From Mycobacterium sp. (GTDB lineage Bacteria; Actinomycetota; Actinomycetes; Mycobacteriales; Mycobacteriaceae), in contig JAGQTV010000014.1 in assembly GCA_020438845.1 (NCBI GenBank), positions 1 to 54,247 of the forward strand: a stretch of DNA of 54,247 nt, read 5' to 3'. Every line of letters starts with the position of its first letter. Positions within the stretch are counted from its first letter, which is position 1. Made by a program: the position numbers and the translations under genes. Below are positions 37,883 to 45,297 of the stretch, one piece after another. The notes under the pieces were generated by a model. That model was not told the DNA's origin, ran no database searches, and saw only the letters and a list, made by a program, of their open reading frames with translations.

Positions 37883-38301
37883 AGGATGCTTGTCGTCGTA
37901 AGCTTCCCGCGGATCAGGTCGACTTGGTGGTCGAGGTCTTCCGCATGCTGGCCGATGCCACCCGCGTCCAAGTTCTGTGGGCCCTCGTTCCCCAGGAGAT
38001 GTCGGTCGGCGACATAGCCGAGCATGTCGGCAAGCCTGCTCCGAGCATTTCTCAGCACCTTGCGAAACTGCGGATGGCCCGCCTGGTTCAGACGCGCAGG
38101 GACGGCACCACGATCTTTTACAGCTTGGCAAATGACCACGTCAAACAACTCGTCACCGATGCGGTCTTCAACGCCGAGCATGCCGGCCCCGGCGTACCGG
38201 GGCATCACCGCGAAGCCGCCGACCTGAAACTGCTGCACGCCGAACCCTCGCCTCCACCTGTTCCGTCAGCGCAGTCGCGACGGACAGGGAGCCGTCCATG
38301 A
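37870..38301 (+). CDS. ArsR/SmtB-family metal-sensing repressor
   Basis: A 143-residue winged-helix regulator. The DNA-binding part is residues 20-90 (LADATRVQVLWAL, then the recognition helix PAPSISQHLAKLRMARLV). The usual alpha-3 Cys metal box is absent. The alpha-5 region has NDHVKQLVTDAVFNAEH and then HH and another H, resembling the His-based nickel/cobalt site of mycobacterial NmtR and KmtR, with two of the four NmtR-type ligands replaced by Asn. It is coupled by a 4-nt overlap to a CDF exporter. Predicted to repress both genes until metal binds; which metal is unknown. Confidence 0.88.
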   Translation: MYADKDACRRKLPADQVDLVVEVFRMLADATRVQVLWALVPQEMSVGDIAEHVGKPAPSISQHLAKLRMARLVQTRRDGTTIFYSLANDHVKQLVTDAVFNAEHAGPGVPGHHREAADLKLLHAEPSPPPVPSAQSRRTGSRP

Positions 38302-39359
38302 CCCACGAGTCACGAAGTCAAGCCCTCGGCCAGGAGCGAGGGCGCGACCACTCTCATGACCACTCTCATGACCACTCTCATGACAACGGCCACTCTCACG
38401 ACCACGATCATCCCCGGGGATTGAAGGCAGCCCTCCAAGAGTTATTCGTCCCCCATAGCCACGATGCCGCCGACAGCATCGACGGTGCCCTGGAGTCCAG
38501 CGCCGCCGGTATCCGCGCAGTGAAGATCAGCCTGTTGGCGCTGGCCGCGACTGCGGGCGCACAGTTGGTGATCGTGTACATGTCGGCCTCGGTCGCCCTG
38601 TTCGCTGACACCATCCACAACTTTGCCGACGCCCTGACCGCAATTCCACTGTGGGTGGCATTCGCCCTGGGCACCAAACCCGCGACTCGCCGATACACGT
38701 ACGGGTTTGGACGCGCCGAGGACGTGGCAGGGCTGTTCGTGGTGGCGATGATCACGCTGTCCGCCATCGTCGCCGGTGTGGAGTCGGTCCGCCGCCTGGC
38801 CAACCCGGTCCCCATCGACAACATCGGCTGGGTAGCCGTTGCAGGATTGGTCGGCTTCGTCGGAAACGAACTCGTCGCCGTGTACCGAATCCGGGTGGGG
38901 CGTCGAATCGGCTCGGCTGCCCTGGTCGCCGACGGTCTGCACGCGCGAACCGACGGCTTCACCTCGCTGGCCGTGCTACTGGGGGCGGGCGGCGTAGCAC
39001 TGGGGTTCCCTCTCGCCGATCCGGTCGTCGGCCTGATCATCACCGTCGCAATTCTCGCCGTCCTGCGAACCGCTGCCCGTGACGTAGTGCGCCGACTGTT
39101 GGACGGCGTGGATCCGGATCTTCTGGACAGAGCCGAAGAAGCCCTCGGCGCCGAACCAGGAGTCACCGCCGTCCGCAGCGTCAGGATGCGGTGGATCGGC
39201 CACCGACTCCATGCCGAGGCAGAACTAGACATCGACCCATCCACGGCACTTGCCGAAGCCCACCGGATCGCTCACGAGGCCGAACACGCTCTCACCCATG
39301 CGGTTCCACGACTTTCGACCGCGCTGGTTCATGCCTATCCCGCGAGAGCCGACCGCTGA
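38298..39359 (+). CDS. cation diffusion facilitator (CDF) metal exporter
   Basis: A 353-residue inner-membrane antiporter for divalent metal ions. The N-terminus is a His/Asp-rich loop (about residues 17-40) partly made by a 12-bp repeat. Six hydrophobic helices follow, with the two transport-site motifs HNFAD (helix II) and HARTDG (helix V). The C-terminal cytoplasmic domain (about 265-353) has the usual ferredoxin-like pattern. The start overlaps the arsR stop (ATGA). Zn, Co or Ni are the likely cargoes given the HD-type site and NmtR-like regulator. Confidence 0.93.
   Translation: MTHESRSQALGQERGRDHSHDHSHDHSHDNGHSHDHDHPRGLKAALQELFVPHSHDAADSIDGALESSAAGIRAVKISLLALAATAGAQLVIVYMSASVALFADTIHNFADALTAIPLWVAFALGTKPATRRYTYGFGRAEDVAGLFVVAMITLSAIVAGVESVRRLANPVPIDNIGWVAVAGLVGFVGNELVAVYRIRVGRRIGSAALVADGLHARTDGFTSLAVLLGAGGVALGFPLADPVVGLIITVAILAVLRTAARDVVRRLLDGVDPDLLDRAEEALGAEPGVTAVRSVRMRWIGHRLHAEAELDIDPSTALAEAHRIAHEAEHALTHAVPRLSTALVHAYPARADR
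38348..38383. repeat. 12-bp tandem repeat (3 copies) encoding His/Asp tetrapeptides
   Basis: CACTCTCATGAC is repeated three times exactly, encoding HSHD units in the metal exporter's N-terminal loop. Degenerate copies follow to about 38410. The number of metal-binding histidines could vary by slippage. Confidence 0.9.
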
Positions 39360-39468
39360 CCGAACAGTGTTGCCGATTTGGCGGCGAGGAAATCACCAAC
39401 AGTGGATGCACCGATCCCCCTACGCGCCTACTGTTCTAACTAAATCCACGGAGACTCAGGAGGGCCCG

Positions 39469-39690
39469 ATGGGCTTCGATCCCAAGAATGCGATGAACGC
39501 CGCCAAGGACATCGCCACACATGCCGTCGAGAAGGCCGCCGACATCGTCGAGGACGCCGGGCTAGCGCTCAAAGGTGACATCGCTGGTGCAACAAGCGCC
39601 ATCATCGAGGACTCCGTCGACATCGCCACTCATGCCGTCGACAAAGCCAAGGAAGCGTTCACCGGAAAGAGCGACGCCGACTCCGAATAA
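39469..39690 (+). CDS. small helical protein with internal repeat
   Basis: A 73-residue soluble protein made of amphipathic helices with an internal duplication: DIATHAVEKAADI (about residues 14-26) and DIATHAVDKAKEA (about 51-63). The AAKD/EKA pattern recalls LEA-like stress proteins and small mycobacterial antitoxin-like proteins starting MGF; I cannot assign a family. The ATG has a strong AGGAGGG 4-5 nt upstream, which supports translation. It is 110 nt after the CDF gene, with possible -10 elements around 39430-39440, so it may have its own promoter. Confidence 0.7.
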   Translation: MGFDPKNAMNAAKDIATHAVEKAADIVEDAGLALKGDIAGATSAIIEDSVDIATHAVDKAKEAFTGKSDADSE

Positions 39691-39720
39691 GCCTGACCGG
39701 CACGCGGCGGTTTCTGACGC

Positions 39721-39951
39721 ATGACCACGGGACTGCCTGGGCGGCCCGCAAGACCGGCGGCCCAACTGTCACAGGGGCGCTATCCGGCCAGTCCGGCCGT
39801 CATCTGGCTGGTCGCTGCCCTCGGTGTGCTGGCCGGACTGCTGCTCGGCTTGGTAATTCCGGTGGCCCTGTCGAACCCCGATCCCCCGGGCGGCGCAACG
39901 GTTGTCGCTGTCGATGTGGAATCGCGCGCCGCCGACGGCAACGGCCGATGA
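39721..39951 (+). CDS. small single-pass membrane protein upstream of PrsW-like protease
   Basis: 76 residues: a Pro/Arg-rich N-terminal 25 residues, one strong transmembrane helix (PAVIWLVAALGVLAGLLLGLVIPVAL), and a short acidic tail. Its stop overlaps the next ATG (ATGA), so it is probably translated together with the PrsW-family protease. It might be a partner or substrate of that protease, which is inference only. No ribosome site is obvious. No family recognised. Confidence 0.6.
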   Translation: MTTGLPGRPARPAAQLSQGRYPASPAVIWLVAALGVLAGLLLGLVIPVALSNPDPPGGATVVAVDVESRAADGNGR

Positions 39952-41060
39952 CCACCGAGACGCAGCCCCCGTCGTTCACGATCCCTCCCACCGCGCCGAG
40001 CGAGTCCCGAGGACCCGCCTGGCCGCTGTGGATGGTGTGCGCGGTCGGAGTCTTCACCGGGGCAGTCATTTTGGTTTCGGCTCTAGTGCCGTCCGTCGCC
40101 GAGGCGCCGGTGCTGACGGCAGCAGCTGTTCTGGCTTTCGGATCATTTGCCGCACTGTGCTTCTGGCTGCTCGGCAAGATCAACTACTTCCGATCCGCGG
40201 CCCCGGAAACCTCCGCTCTGGCGTTCCTGTGGGGCGGATTCGCGGCAACCGGATACGCCTTGCTGGCCAATACCGCTGTCCGTGAACACCTCATCGCGCA
40301 GAACCGCGGTGGCTCATGGTCGCTTTTCGCCCCCCTGACCGAGGAGCCCGCGAAGGACCTGGGCATCGTTATCGTGCTGCTGCTGGCCAGTACCCGGCCC
40401 CGCACCGCCCTGGATGGATTGGTTGCCGGGTCCTTCGTCGGCCTGGGTTTCGAAATTGCCGAGAGCATCGCGCGGGCGCTGAACAACGCGATCGCGTCGT
40501 ATCCGCCGGGTCAACGCGACAACCTGGGGTCGCTGGCGGTCGACGTCACGCACGAAGTCCTGCGGAACAGTTGGACAGGCCATATCGTTCTCACCGGTAT
40601 CGCCGGCTTTGGCATCGGATACCTTCTGACGACTCCGAATCGGCCAGCGATTGATCGCTGGGCGGTCGCGCTGGGATTGGTAGCCCTCGCCGCGGCCGGT
40701 CACCTGCTGTGGAACACACACCGTTTCGGAGTGTTCTACGTGCTCGGTCAGTTCGGGCTTCTCGCGGTTTACCTGTGGCTGATCAGAGTCGGACGTAACC
40801 GGGAAGGCGAGCTGTACACGCCCTACCTCGAATACGCGCCGGACGTGGTCGCACCAGCACAGATAGCCGCCATGCGCTCCGACGCCGCGCGTCGCGCCGA
40901 GCGCCGAGCAGCGGGCCGCCCACGACAGGCCGCCAGGGAGCGCCAGCGGGCGCTGGCACAGCTGGCGGCCGGCATAGCCAACGGCGACGCCCAGCGGGCG
41001 CATGAAGCGGTGGCAGCACTTTCGGACGCTCCCGAGTTCAGATCCACCCGCGTCGTTTGA
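39948..41060 (+). CDS. PrsW-family intramembrane metalloprotease
   Basis: A 370-residue protein with about eight hydrophobic helices. PrsW hallmarks are present: EExxK (Glu132, Glu133, Lys136 in TEEPAKD), FxxxE (Phe168 to Glu172) and helix-borne histidines (THEVLRN at 202 and TGHIVLTG at 212). In Bacillus subtilis PrsW cuts the anti-sigma factor RsiW; the target here is unknown and no sigma or anti-sigma gene is adjacent. The C-terminal 80 residues are a charged, Arg/Ala-rich cytoplasmic tail. The 3' end overlaps the convergent CorA-type gene by 23 nt. Confidence 0.88.
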   Translation: MTTETQPPSFTIPPTAPSESRGPAWPLWMVCAVGVFTGAVILVSALVPSVAEAPVLTAAAVLAFGSFAALCFWLLGKINYFRSAAPETSALAFLWGGFAATGYALLANTAVREHLIAQNRGGSWSLFAPLTEEPAKDLGIVIVLLLASTRPRTALDGLVAGSFVGLGFEIAESIARALNNAIASYPPGQRDNLGSLAVDVTHEVLRNSWTGHIVLTGIAGFGIGYLLTTPNRPAIDRWAVALGLVALAAAGHLLWNTHRFGVFYVLGQFGLLAVYLWLIRVGRNREGELYTPYLEYAPDVVAPAQIAAMRSDAARRAERRAAGRPRQAARERQRALAQLAAGIANGDAQRAHEAVAALSDAPEFRSTRVV

Positions 41061-42075
41061 ACCCGATGAACAGCACGAGTGAGCTGAGCACGCTGATCAG
41101 AGCGGTGGCCAACACTCCGGAGGGCTGACTGAATCCCGGATACGGAACGTTCTGCCCGTACCAACTCGTGACCAGGGTGGGCACCGCGATGATGCCCGCC
41201 CAGCCGGTGAGCTTCTTCATGATCGTGTTGAGCCGCGCGTCTTGCAGGGACAGATTGGTCTCGAAGACCGTTGTGATCATGTCCCGCAACGACTCGGTCC
41301 ACTCCGCAGCCCTGATCACGTGGTCATAGAGATCCTGGTACCAACTGTTCAGGTCCAGGGCATCACCGGCTTCTGGGCCGCGCCGCATGATGGTATTGAC
41401 CACCTCGCGCATGGGCAGCACTATCCGGCGCAGTTCCACGAGTTCCTTGCGCAACCGAAAGGTGTCACGCTGCAGTTGCCGAGTCTGGGTCTGGTCGTCG
41501 AACAGTCCCTCCTCGAGCGACTCGATGGCATCGTCAAGCTGCTGAATGGTGTCGAATTGGCCGTCGACCACGACGTCGAGAATTCCGTGCAGCAGCGCCC
41601 TACTGCCCATCCGCAGCAGATCGGCATTGTCGTCCCAGCGTCGCACTACCTCATCGACGTCGAAAACCGGATGCTGCCAATCATTTTCGTGCCGCACCGT
41701 TACCACACCCGCGGGCAGCACGAATATCGACACCTTGCCGGTCCGCAGAGAGGATTCGATGGAGCCAGGCTCCTGAGGTCCCAGAATCGTGGCGTAGACG
41801 GTCAGCACGGTGTGGTCGGTGTACCGGGTGGCCTTGGTCCGTTCGCAGTGTTCGACGACGTCGTCGACCCCACGCTCGTTGAATCCCAATTCGTCGGCCA
41901 ATTCGGCCAGCTGGGTGCGGTCCGGGTTCAGTAGGTCCGCCCAGAGCAGTGCGCCGTCGTCATGCAGCCGAGCAGAGACGTCCTCGAGGGGAAAGTTCTC
42001 CGCTGTCAGCTGACCGTTGAGCCAGAGCCTCGTTCGGACAGCCGAACTGCCCGAACGGGTCACACTTGCGGTCAC
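41038..42075 (-). CDS. CorA-family divalent metal ion channel
   Basis: A 345-residue protein with a large cytoplasmic N-terminal domain (1-280, helical in its second half, including the long QLQRDTFRLRKELVELRR stalk) and two C-terminal transmembrane helices. The selectivity loop after the first helix reads SWYGQNVPYPG, so the canonical GMN motif is GQN. Family members move Mg2+, Co2+ or Zn2+. It sits next to the metal-efflux block but on the opposite strand. Start MTASVTRSG chosen as the first good codon. Not found at this place in M. tuberculosis. Confidence 0.88.
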   Translation of the reverse strand: MTASVTRSGSSAVRTRLWLNGQLTAENFPLEDVSARLHDDGALLWADLLNPDRTQLAELADELGFNERGVDDVVEHCERTKATRYTDHTVLTVYATILGPQEPGSIESSLRTGKVSIFVLPAGVVTVRHENDWQHPVFDVDEVVRRWDDNADLLRMGSRALLHGILDVVVDGQFDTIQQLDDAIESLEEGLFDDQTQTRQLQRDTFRLRKELVELRRIVLPMREVVNTIMRRGPEAGDALDLNSWYQDLYDHVIRAAEWTESLRDMITTVFETNLSLQDARLNTIMKKLTGWAGIIAVPTLVTSWYGQNVPYPGFSQPSGVLATALISVLSSLVLFIGFKRRGWI

Positions 42076-42094
42076 ACCGCAACCGGCGAGCGGC

Positions 42095-42541
42095 CTAGCC
42101 CGTGGTGTGGACGATCAGGACATCGCTCTTAGCGCGCCGGGCGACGTTGGCCGGCACTGAGCCGAGTAACCGTCCGGCGATCGAGCTCAGACCAAGGTTG
42201 CCCACCACCAGAAGGTCTGCCTTCTCGGCGACGACGACGTCGACCAGTACATCAACCGGGGCGCCGTCGATGGCGCGCTCCTCGATGTTGGTTGCGCCGG
42301 CACTCTGGGCGCGGTCCCGCGCGTCATGAAGGATCTCGAAGGCCGGCCCGTGTCCTGTGGCCTTGTAGCTCTCATCTTTCAGGACGTCCTGAGCCCGGTG
42401 GTCTTCCGCTCCCTGGATGAAGGCAGTCACCAGGATCAGCCGCGAATCGGGTCCCGACGCCAACTGCGCCGCCCGATCGACGGCCCGCATCGACGAATCC
42501 GAACCGTCCGTGCCAACGACCACGGTCTTGTAACCGCCCAT
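42095..42541 (-). CDS. universal stress protein (Rv1636-like)
   Basis: A 148-residue single-domain UspA-fold protein close to M. tuberculosis Rv1636 (TB15.3), which I recall as a cAMP-binding USP. Nucleotide-binding features: VVVGTDGSDSS at the N-terminus and LLVVGNLGLSSIAGRLLGSVPANVAR near the C-terminus (G-2x-G-9x-G(S/T)-like pattern). The ATG at 42541 has GGAGG 6 nt upstream; a TTG one codon earlier is not needed. With the adenylyl cyclase at 24 kb, it hints at cAMP signalling in this strain. Confidence 0.93.
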   Translation of the reverse strand: MGGYKTVVVGTDGSDSSMRAVDRAAQLASGPDSRLILVTAFIQGAEDHRAQDVLKDESYKATGHGPAFEILHDARDRAQSAGATNIEERAIDGAPVDVLVDVVVAEKADLLVVGNLGLSSIAGRLLGSVPANVARRAKSDVLIVHTTG

Positions 42542-42544
42542 CAA

Positions 42545-42759
42545 TAGCCTCCAAGTCTCATCGGCGTTGCCACCCGGAACAGTAATGCCTCAGAACCATG
42601 CAAGGGTGCGATTCAGGTCACGTGGCGTGCCAATGCCGCCGTGAGTTCCCCGGTGACGTGGGCAAACGACCCCGGCATCGGGGCTGGTGAGCTTGGCAAC
42701 AACAGGCTGAGAGGTCCGGTTCACATGCCACTCCTCCGGCGGCTACGGTTGGCCCACTT
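42545..42759. other. divergent intergenic region
   Basis: Lies between the universal stress protein gene (minus) and the glycosyltransferase gene (plus). A possible minus-strand -10, TACTGT, is near 42580. A short palindrome, CCCCG-GCAT-CGGGG, is near 42670. I saw no DosR-type box and no small gene. Confidence 0.4.
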
Positions 42760-44325
42760 ATGAGCATCTCCGCGCGGGAACCACGAATCGCGGTCGAGGA
42801 ACCGGTCCGACCGGCACGACCGTCAGATGCGGTTGCCGTCGCCCTGCTGACGGTCATCATCAGTGCGGCGGGGGCCGCCCGCCCGTCGTTTTGGTTCGAC
42901 GAAGCGGCGACGATCTCCGCCAGCACCCGCTCCGTATCCGAACTGCTGCGAATGTTGGGCAACATCGACGCTGTTCACGGGCTGTATTACCTGTTGATGC
43001 ACGGCTGGTTCGCAGTTTTCCCCGCGACTGAGTTCCTCGCCCGGTTGTCGAGTGCACTGACGGTCGGCGTGGCCGCCGCAGGTGTGGTGGTGCTGGGCAG
43101 GCAGCTGTCGACCCGATCGGTTGCCGTGACCGCCGGTGTGGTGTTCGCCGTGCTACCGCGGGTCACCTGGGCAGGCATGGAGGCCCGGTCCTATGCGGCG
43201 ACCGTCGCGGCAGCGGTATGGCTGACGGTGTTCTGCGTGTTCGCCGCGCGGCGGGGTGGGCAATGGGGTTGGTGGGTTCTCTACGGCGTCATGGCTGCGG
43301 TTGCCACTGTGCTCAACGTTTTCCTGGTGTTGCTCGTGCCGGTGCACGCCGTCGTCGTCGCTTGCTGTCTACCGTCGCAGGTTCCTCGCGCGCGCCCGGT
43401 GGTCCGCTGGGCTGTGTCGGCGACACTCGCCATCGCCGCTGTGGTCCCGTTCCTGCTGTTCTGCCAGACGCAACTGTTCCAAGTCCGCTGGATCTCTCCA
43501 TTAAGCGCCGATACGTTCCTCGAGATTCTCCAAGAGCAATACTTCGAGGAGTCGGTGCCATTCGCGGTGCTAGCCGGGTTGGTGATGGCCGCCGCTGTCG
43601 TCGCAGCCGTCATCCGACGGCGTCAGATGAACCCGTCCGGGAGCGACCATCGTCGTCTTGTCTTGATCATGCTCACCTGGATCACCTTTCCGACTGCGGC
43701 CTTGGTGCTGTATTCGGCCGTAAAACATCCCGTCTACTACCCGCGCTACCTGTCCTTCACCTCGCCGGCACTGGCCCTGCTGCTCGGCCTGTGCGTTGTC
43801 ACCGTCGGTCGAACGCGAGACCGGATCACCGCGATCCTGGTTCTGTTCGCGACCGCGGCCCTTCCGAACTATCTGGTTCAGCGCGGACCGTACGCCAAGG
43901 AGCAGATGGACTACAGCCAGGTCGCCGACATTATCCAAGCCCACGCCGCACCCGGCGACTGCCTGGTGTTGGACAACTCCGCAGCGTGGGCGCCGGGGCC
44001 GATCCGACCCTTGACAGCCGCACGGCCGGCTGCGTTCCAAAAGCTGCACGACTACGGTCGGGGCCTGACGGCCATCCAGCGAGACCGGCTGTGGGACAGT
44101 CACATAGCGATTTGGTACTGGGCCGACAAGATGCCGGACTGCGCCGCGCTGTGGACGGTTTCCGAACGCGATCCGACCCTGCCCGAACACCAGCGAGCGA
44201 CGTCCCTACCCCCCGGTCCCCGGCTTCGGCGGTCGATGGCCTACCAGGTTCCCAGCCGGTTCGGCTTCCATGTGGTGGAACGCTGGCAGTTCAGCTTCGC
44301 CCAGGTCACCAAGTCGACACGGTGA
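42760..44325 (+). CDS. GT39/GT-C-type membrane glycosyltransferase (mannosyltransferase-like)
   Basis: A 521-residue protein with about ten transmembrane helices. The early acidic motif SFWFDEAATI (around residues 43-52) is the GT-C signature for polyprenyl-phosphate sugar donors, and RYLSFTSPALALLLG lies in a later helix. Sequence and position match M. tuberculosis Rv1635c, described as the enzyme that starts mannose capping of lipoarabinomannan. Rapid growers usually make differently capped LAM, so the role here is uncertain. The C-terminal residues VTKSTR and the stop codon lie in the first unit of a 24-bp tandem repeat. Confidence 0.85.
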   Translation: MSISAREPRIAVEEPVRPARPSDAVAVALLTVIISAAGAARPSFWFDEAATISASTRSVSELLRMLGNIDAVHGLYYLLMHGWFAVFPATEFLARLSSALTVGVAAAGVVVLGRQLSTRSVAVTAGVVFAVLPRVTWAGMEARSYAATVAAAVWLTVFCVFAARRGGQWGWWVLYGVMAAVATVLNVFLVLLVPVHAVVVACCLPSQVPRARPVVRWAVSATLAIAAVVPFLLFCQTQLFQVRWISPLSADTFLEILQEQYFEESVPFAVLAGLVMAAAVVAAVIRRRQMNPSGSDHRRLVLIMLTWITFPTAALVLYSAVKHPVYYPRYLSFTSPALALLLGLCVVTVGRTRDRITAILVLFATAALPNYLVQRGPYAKEQMDYSQVADIIQAHAAPGDCLVLDNSAAWAPGPIRPLTAARPAAFQKLHDYGRGLTAIQRDRLWDSHIAIWYWADKMPDCAALWTVSERDPTLPEHQRATSLPPGPRLRRSMAYQVPSRFGFHVVERWQFSFAQVTKSTR

Positions 44326-44375
44326 GAGGTCACCAAGTCGACACGGTGAGAGGTCACCAAGTCGACACGGTGAGA
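44304..44375. repeat. 24-bp tandem repeat, 3 copies, spanning a stop codon
   Basis: The unit starting GGTCACCAAGTCGACACGGT and ending GAGA (24 bp) is repeated three times with no mismatch that I can see. The glycosyltransferase stop codon (TGA, 44323-44325) lies in the first copy; later copies are between this gene and the convergent L,D-transpeptidase. A MIRU/VNTR-like minisatellite. Confidence 0.9.
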
Positions 44376-44390
44376 GGTCAGTTCGCCAAT

Positions 44391-45251
44391 TCAGTACGCA
44401 CGTTCGGATTTGATCGGCGTGGGAACTTCAAGGTTGTTGTCCCGCACCACTATCGGGTCACCAACATTCACCGTGTTGAAGTACCATTCGGCGTCTTCCG
44501 GGCTCAGGCTGATGCAGCCGTGGCTGACGTTGTCATGCCCGAGTGAATTAACGGCCCACGGGGCGGCATGGACGAAAAGGCCACGACTGGTGAAGCGGAC
44601 GGCGTGGTCGACTGTCAGGTGATAGCCATCGGGACTGTCGACGGGGATGCCGACGCTGCTCGAATCCATCACCACCGAGTCTTCTTTGGCCAGCACGGCG
44701 TAGATGCCAACGGGCGTCGGGTAAGCCGGCCTTCCCATCGATGCCGGGAACACCCCCGGTTCGCCCCAGCGGGGCCGGTGGTGCGGTGCCGGGAGCGCGG
44801 ACGGCGGTCCCGCTTCGGCGCCGTCGATGGTGACGCTGAAAGTATGGTCGGCAATGCTGGCAACGCCGACGACTTTGGCACCGGTTGCGAAGTTCATCGG
44901 CCTGCCGCCCACCGACAGCGCGACCGTGCTGTGAGCCGGCCAGAAATCGTCGGGAACCCACTGGACCACGTTGCTGTCAACCCATTCGAACTTGCCCGTC
45001 ATCGCCGGCGTCGATTTGATGTCAATGGCGCGCTCAGCAGCAAGCCGGTTGGCGACCGGCGCACCGAACGTCACGACTACGGGATGTGCGACTCCGACAA
45101 CCGCGCCCGGCTTCGGCAGTACCGACGCGATGGCGTACTCAAACGAACGGATCGTTTGGTTAGGCTCCGCCTGACTGACTGCGGGCGTCCCCGCAAATGC
45201 GCTGGCAGCGATCACACTCACCGCTAGAACACGCCCAAGAACCGTCCGCAT
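44391..45251 (-). CDS. L,D-transpeptidase (LdtMt1-like)
   Basis: Forms 3-3 cross-links in peptidoglycan outside the membrane. The 286-residue precursor has a signal peptide (cut near SQA|EPNQ, residue 28) without a lipobox Cys, an Ig-like domain (about 40-135; VVGVAHPVVVTF), and a YkuD catalytic domain whose motif SHGCISLS carries His244 and Cys246. It is close to M. tuberculosis LdtMt1 but has an extra Pro/His-rich segment (about residues 150-170; PPSALPAPHHRPRWGEPGV) at the junction of the two domains. ATG 45251 begins the signal peptide; longer upstream readings run into the neighbouring gene. Confidence 0.93.
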   Translation of the reverse strand: MRTVLGRVLAVSVIAASAFAGTPAVSQAEPNQTIRSFEYAIASVLPKPGAVVGVAHPVVVTFGAPVANRLAAERAIDIKSTPAMTGKFEWVDSNVVQWVPDDFWPAHSTVALSVGGRPMNFATGAKVVGVASIADHTFSVTIDGAEAGPPSALPAPHHRPRWGEPGVFPASMGRPAYPTPVGIYAVLAKEDSVVMDSSSVGIPVDSPDGYHLTVDHAVRFTSRGLFVHAAPWAVNSLGHDNVSHGCISLSPEDAEWYFNTVNVGDPIVVRDNNLEVPTPIKSERAY

Positions 45252-45297
45252 CGCTGCTACCCCCGGTGAGATGACAGAGTCGTCATTAGGGTCAGCC

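Noticed and set aside
44304-44375. CRISPR array
   Set aside because: The three 24-bp units are directly adjacent with no spacers and no cas genes nearby.
43218-44546. Plus-strand open frame of 442 codons in another frame of the glycosyltransferase gene
   Set aside because: Arg/Pro-rich out-of-frame reading; only the 24-bp repeat makes it look ordered (GHQVDTVR units).
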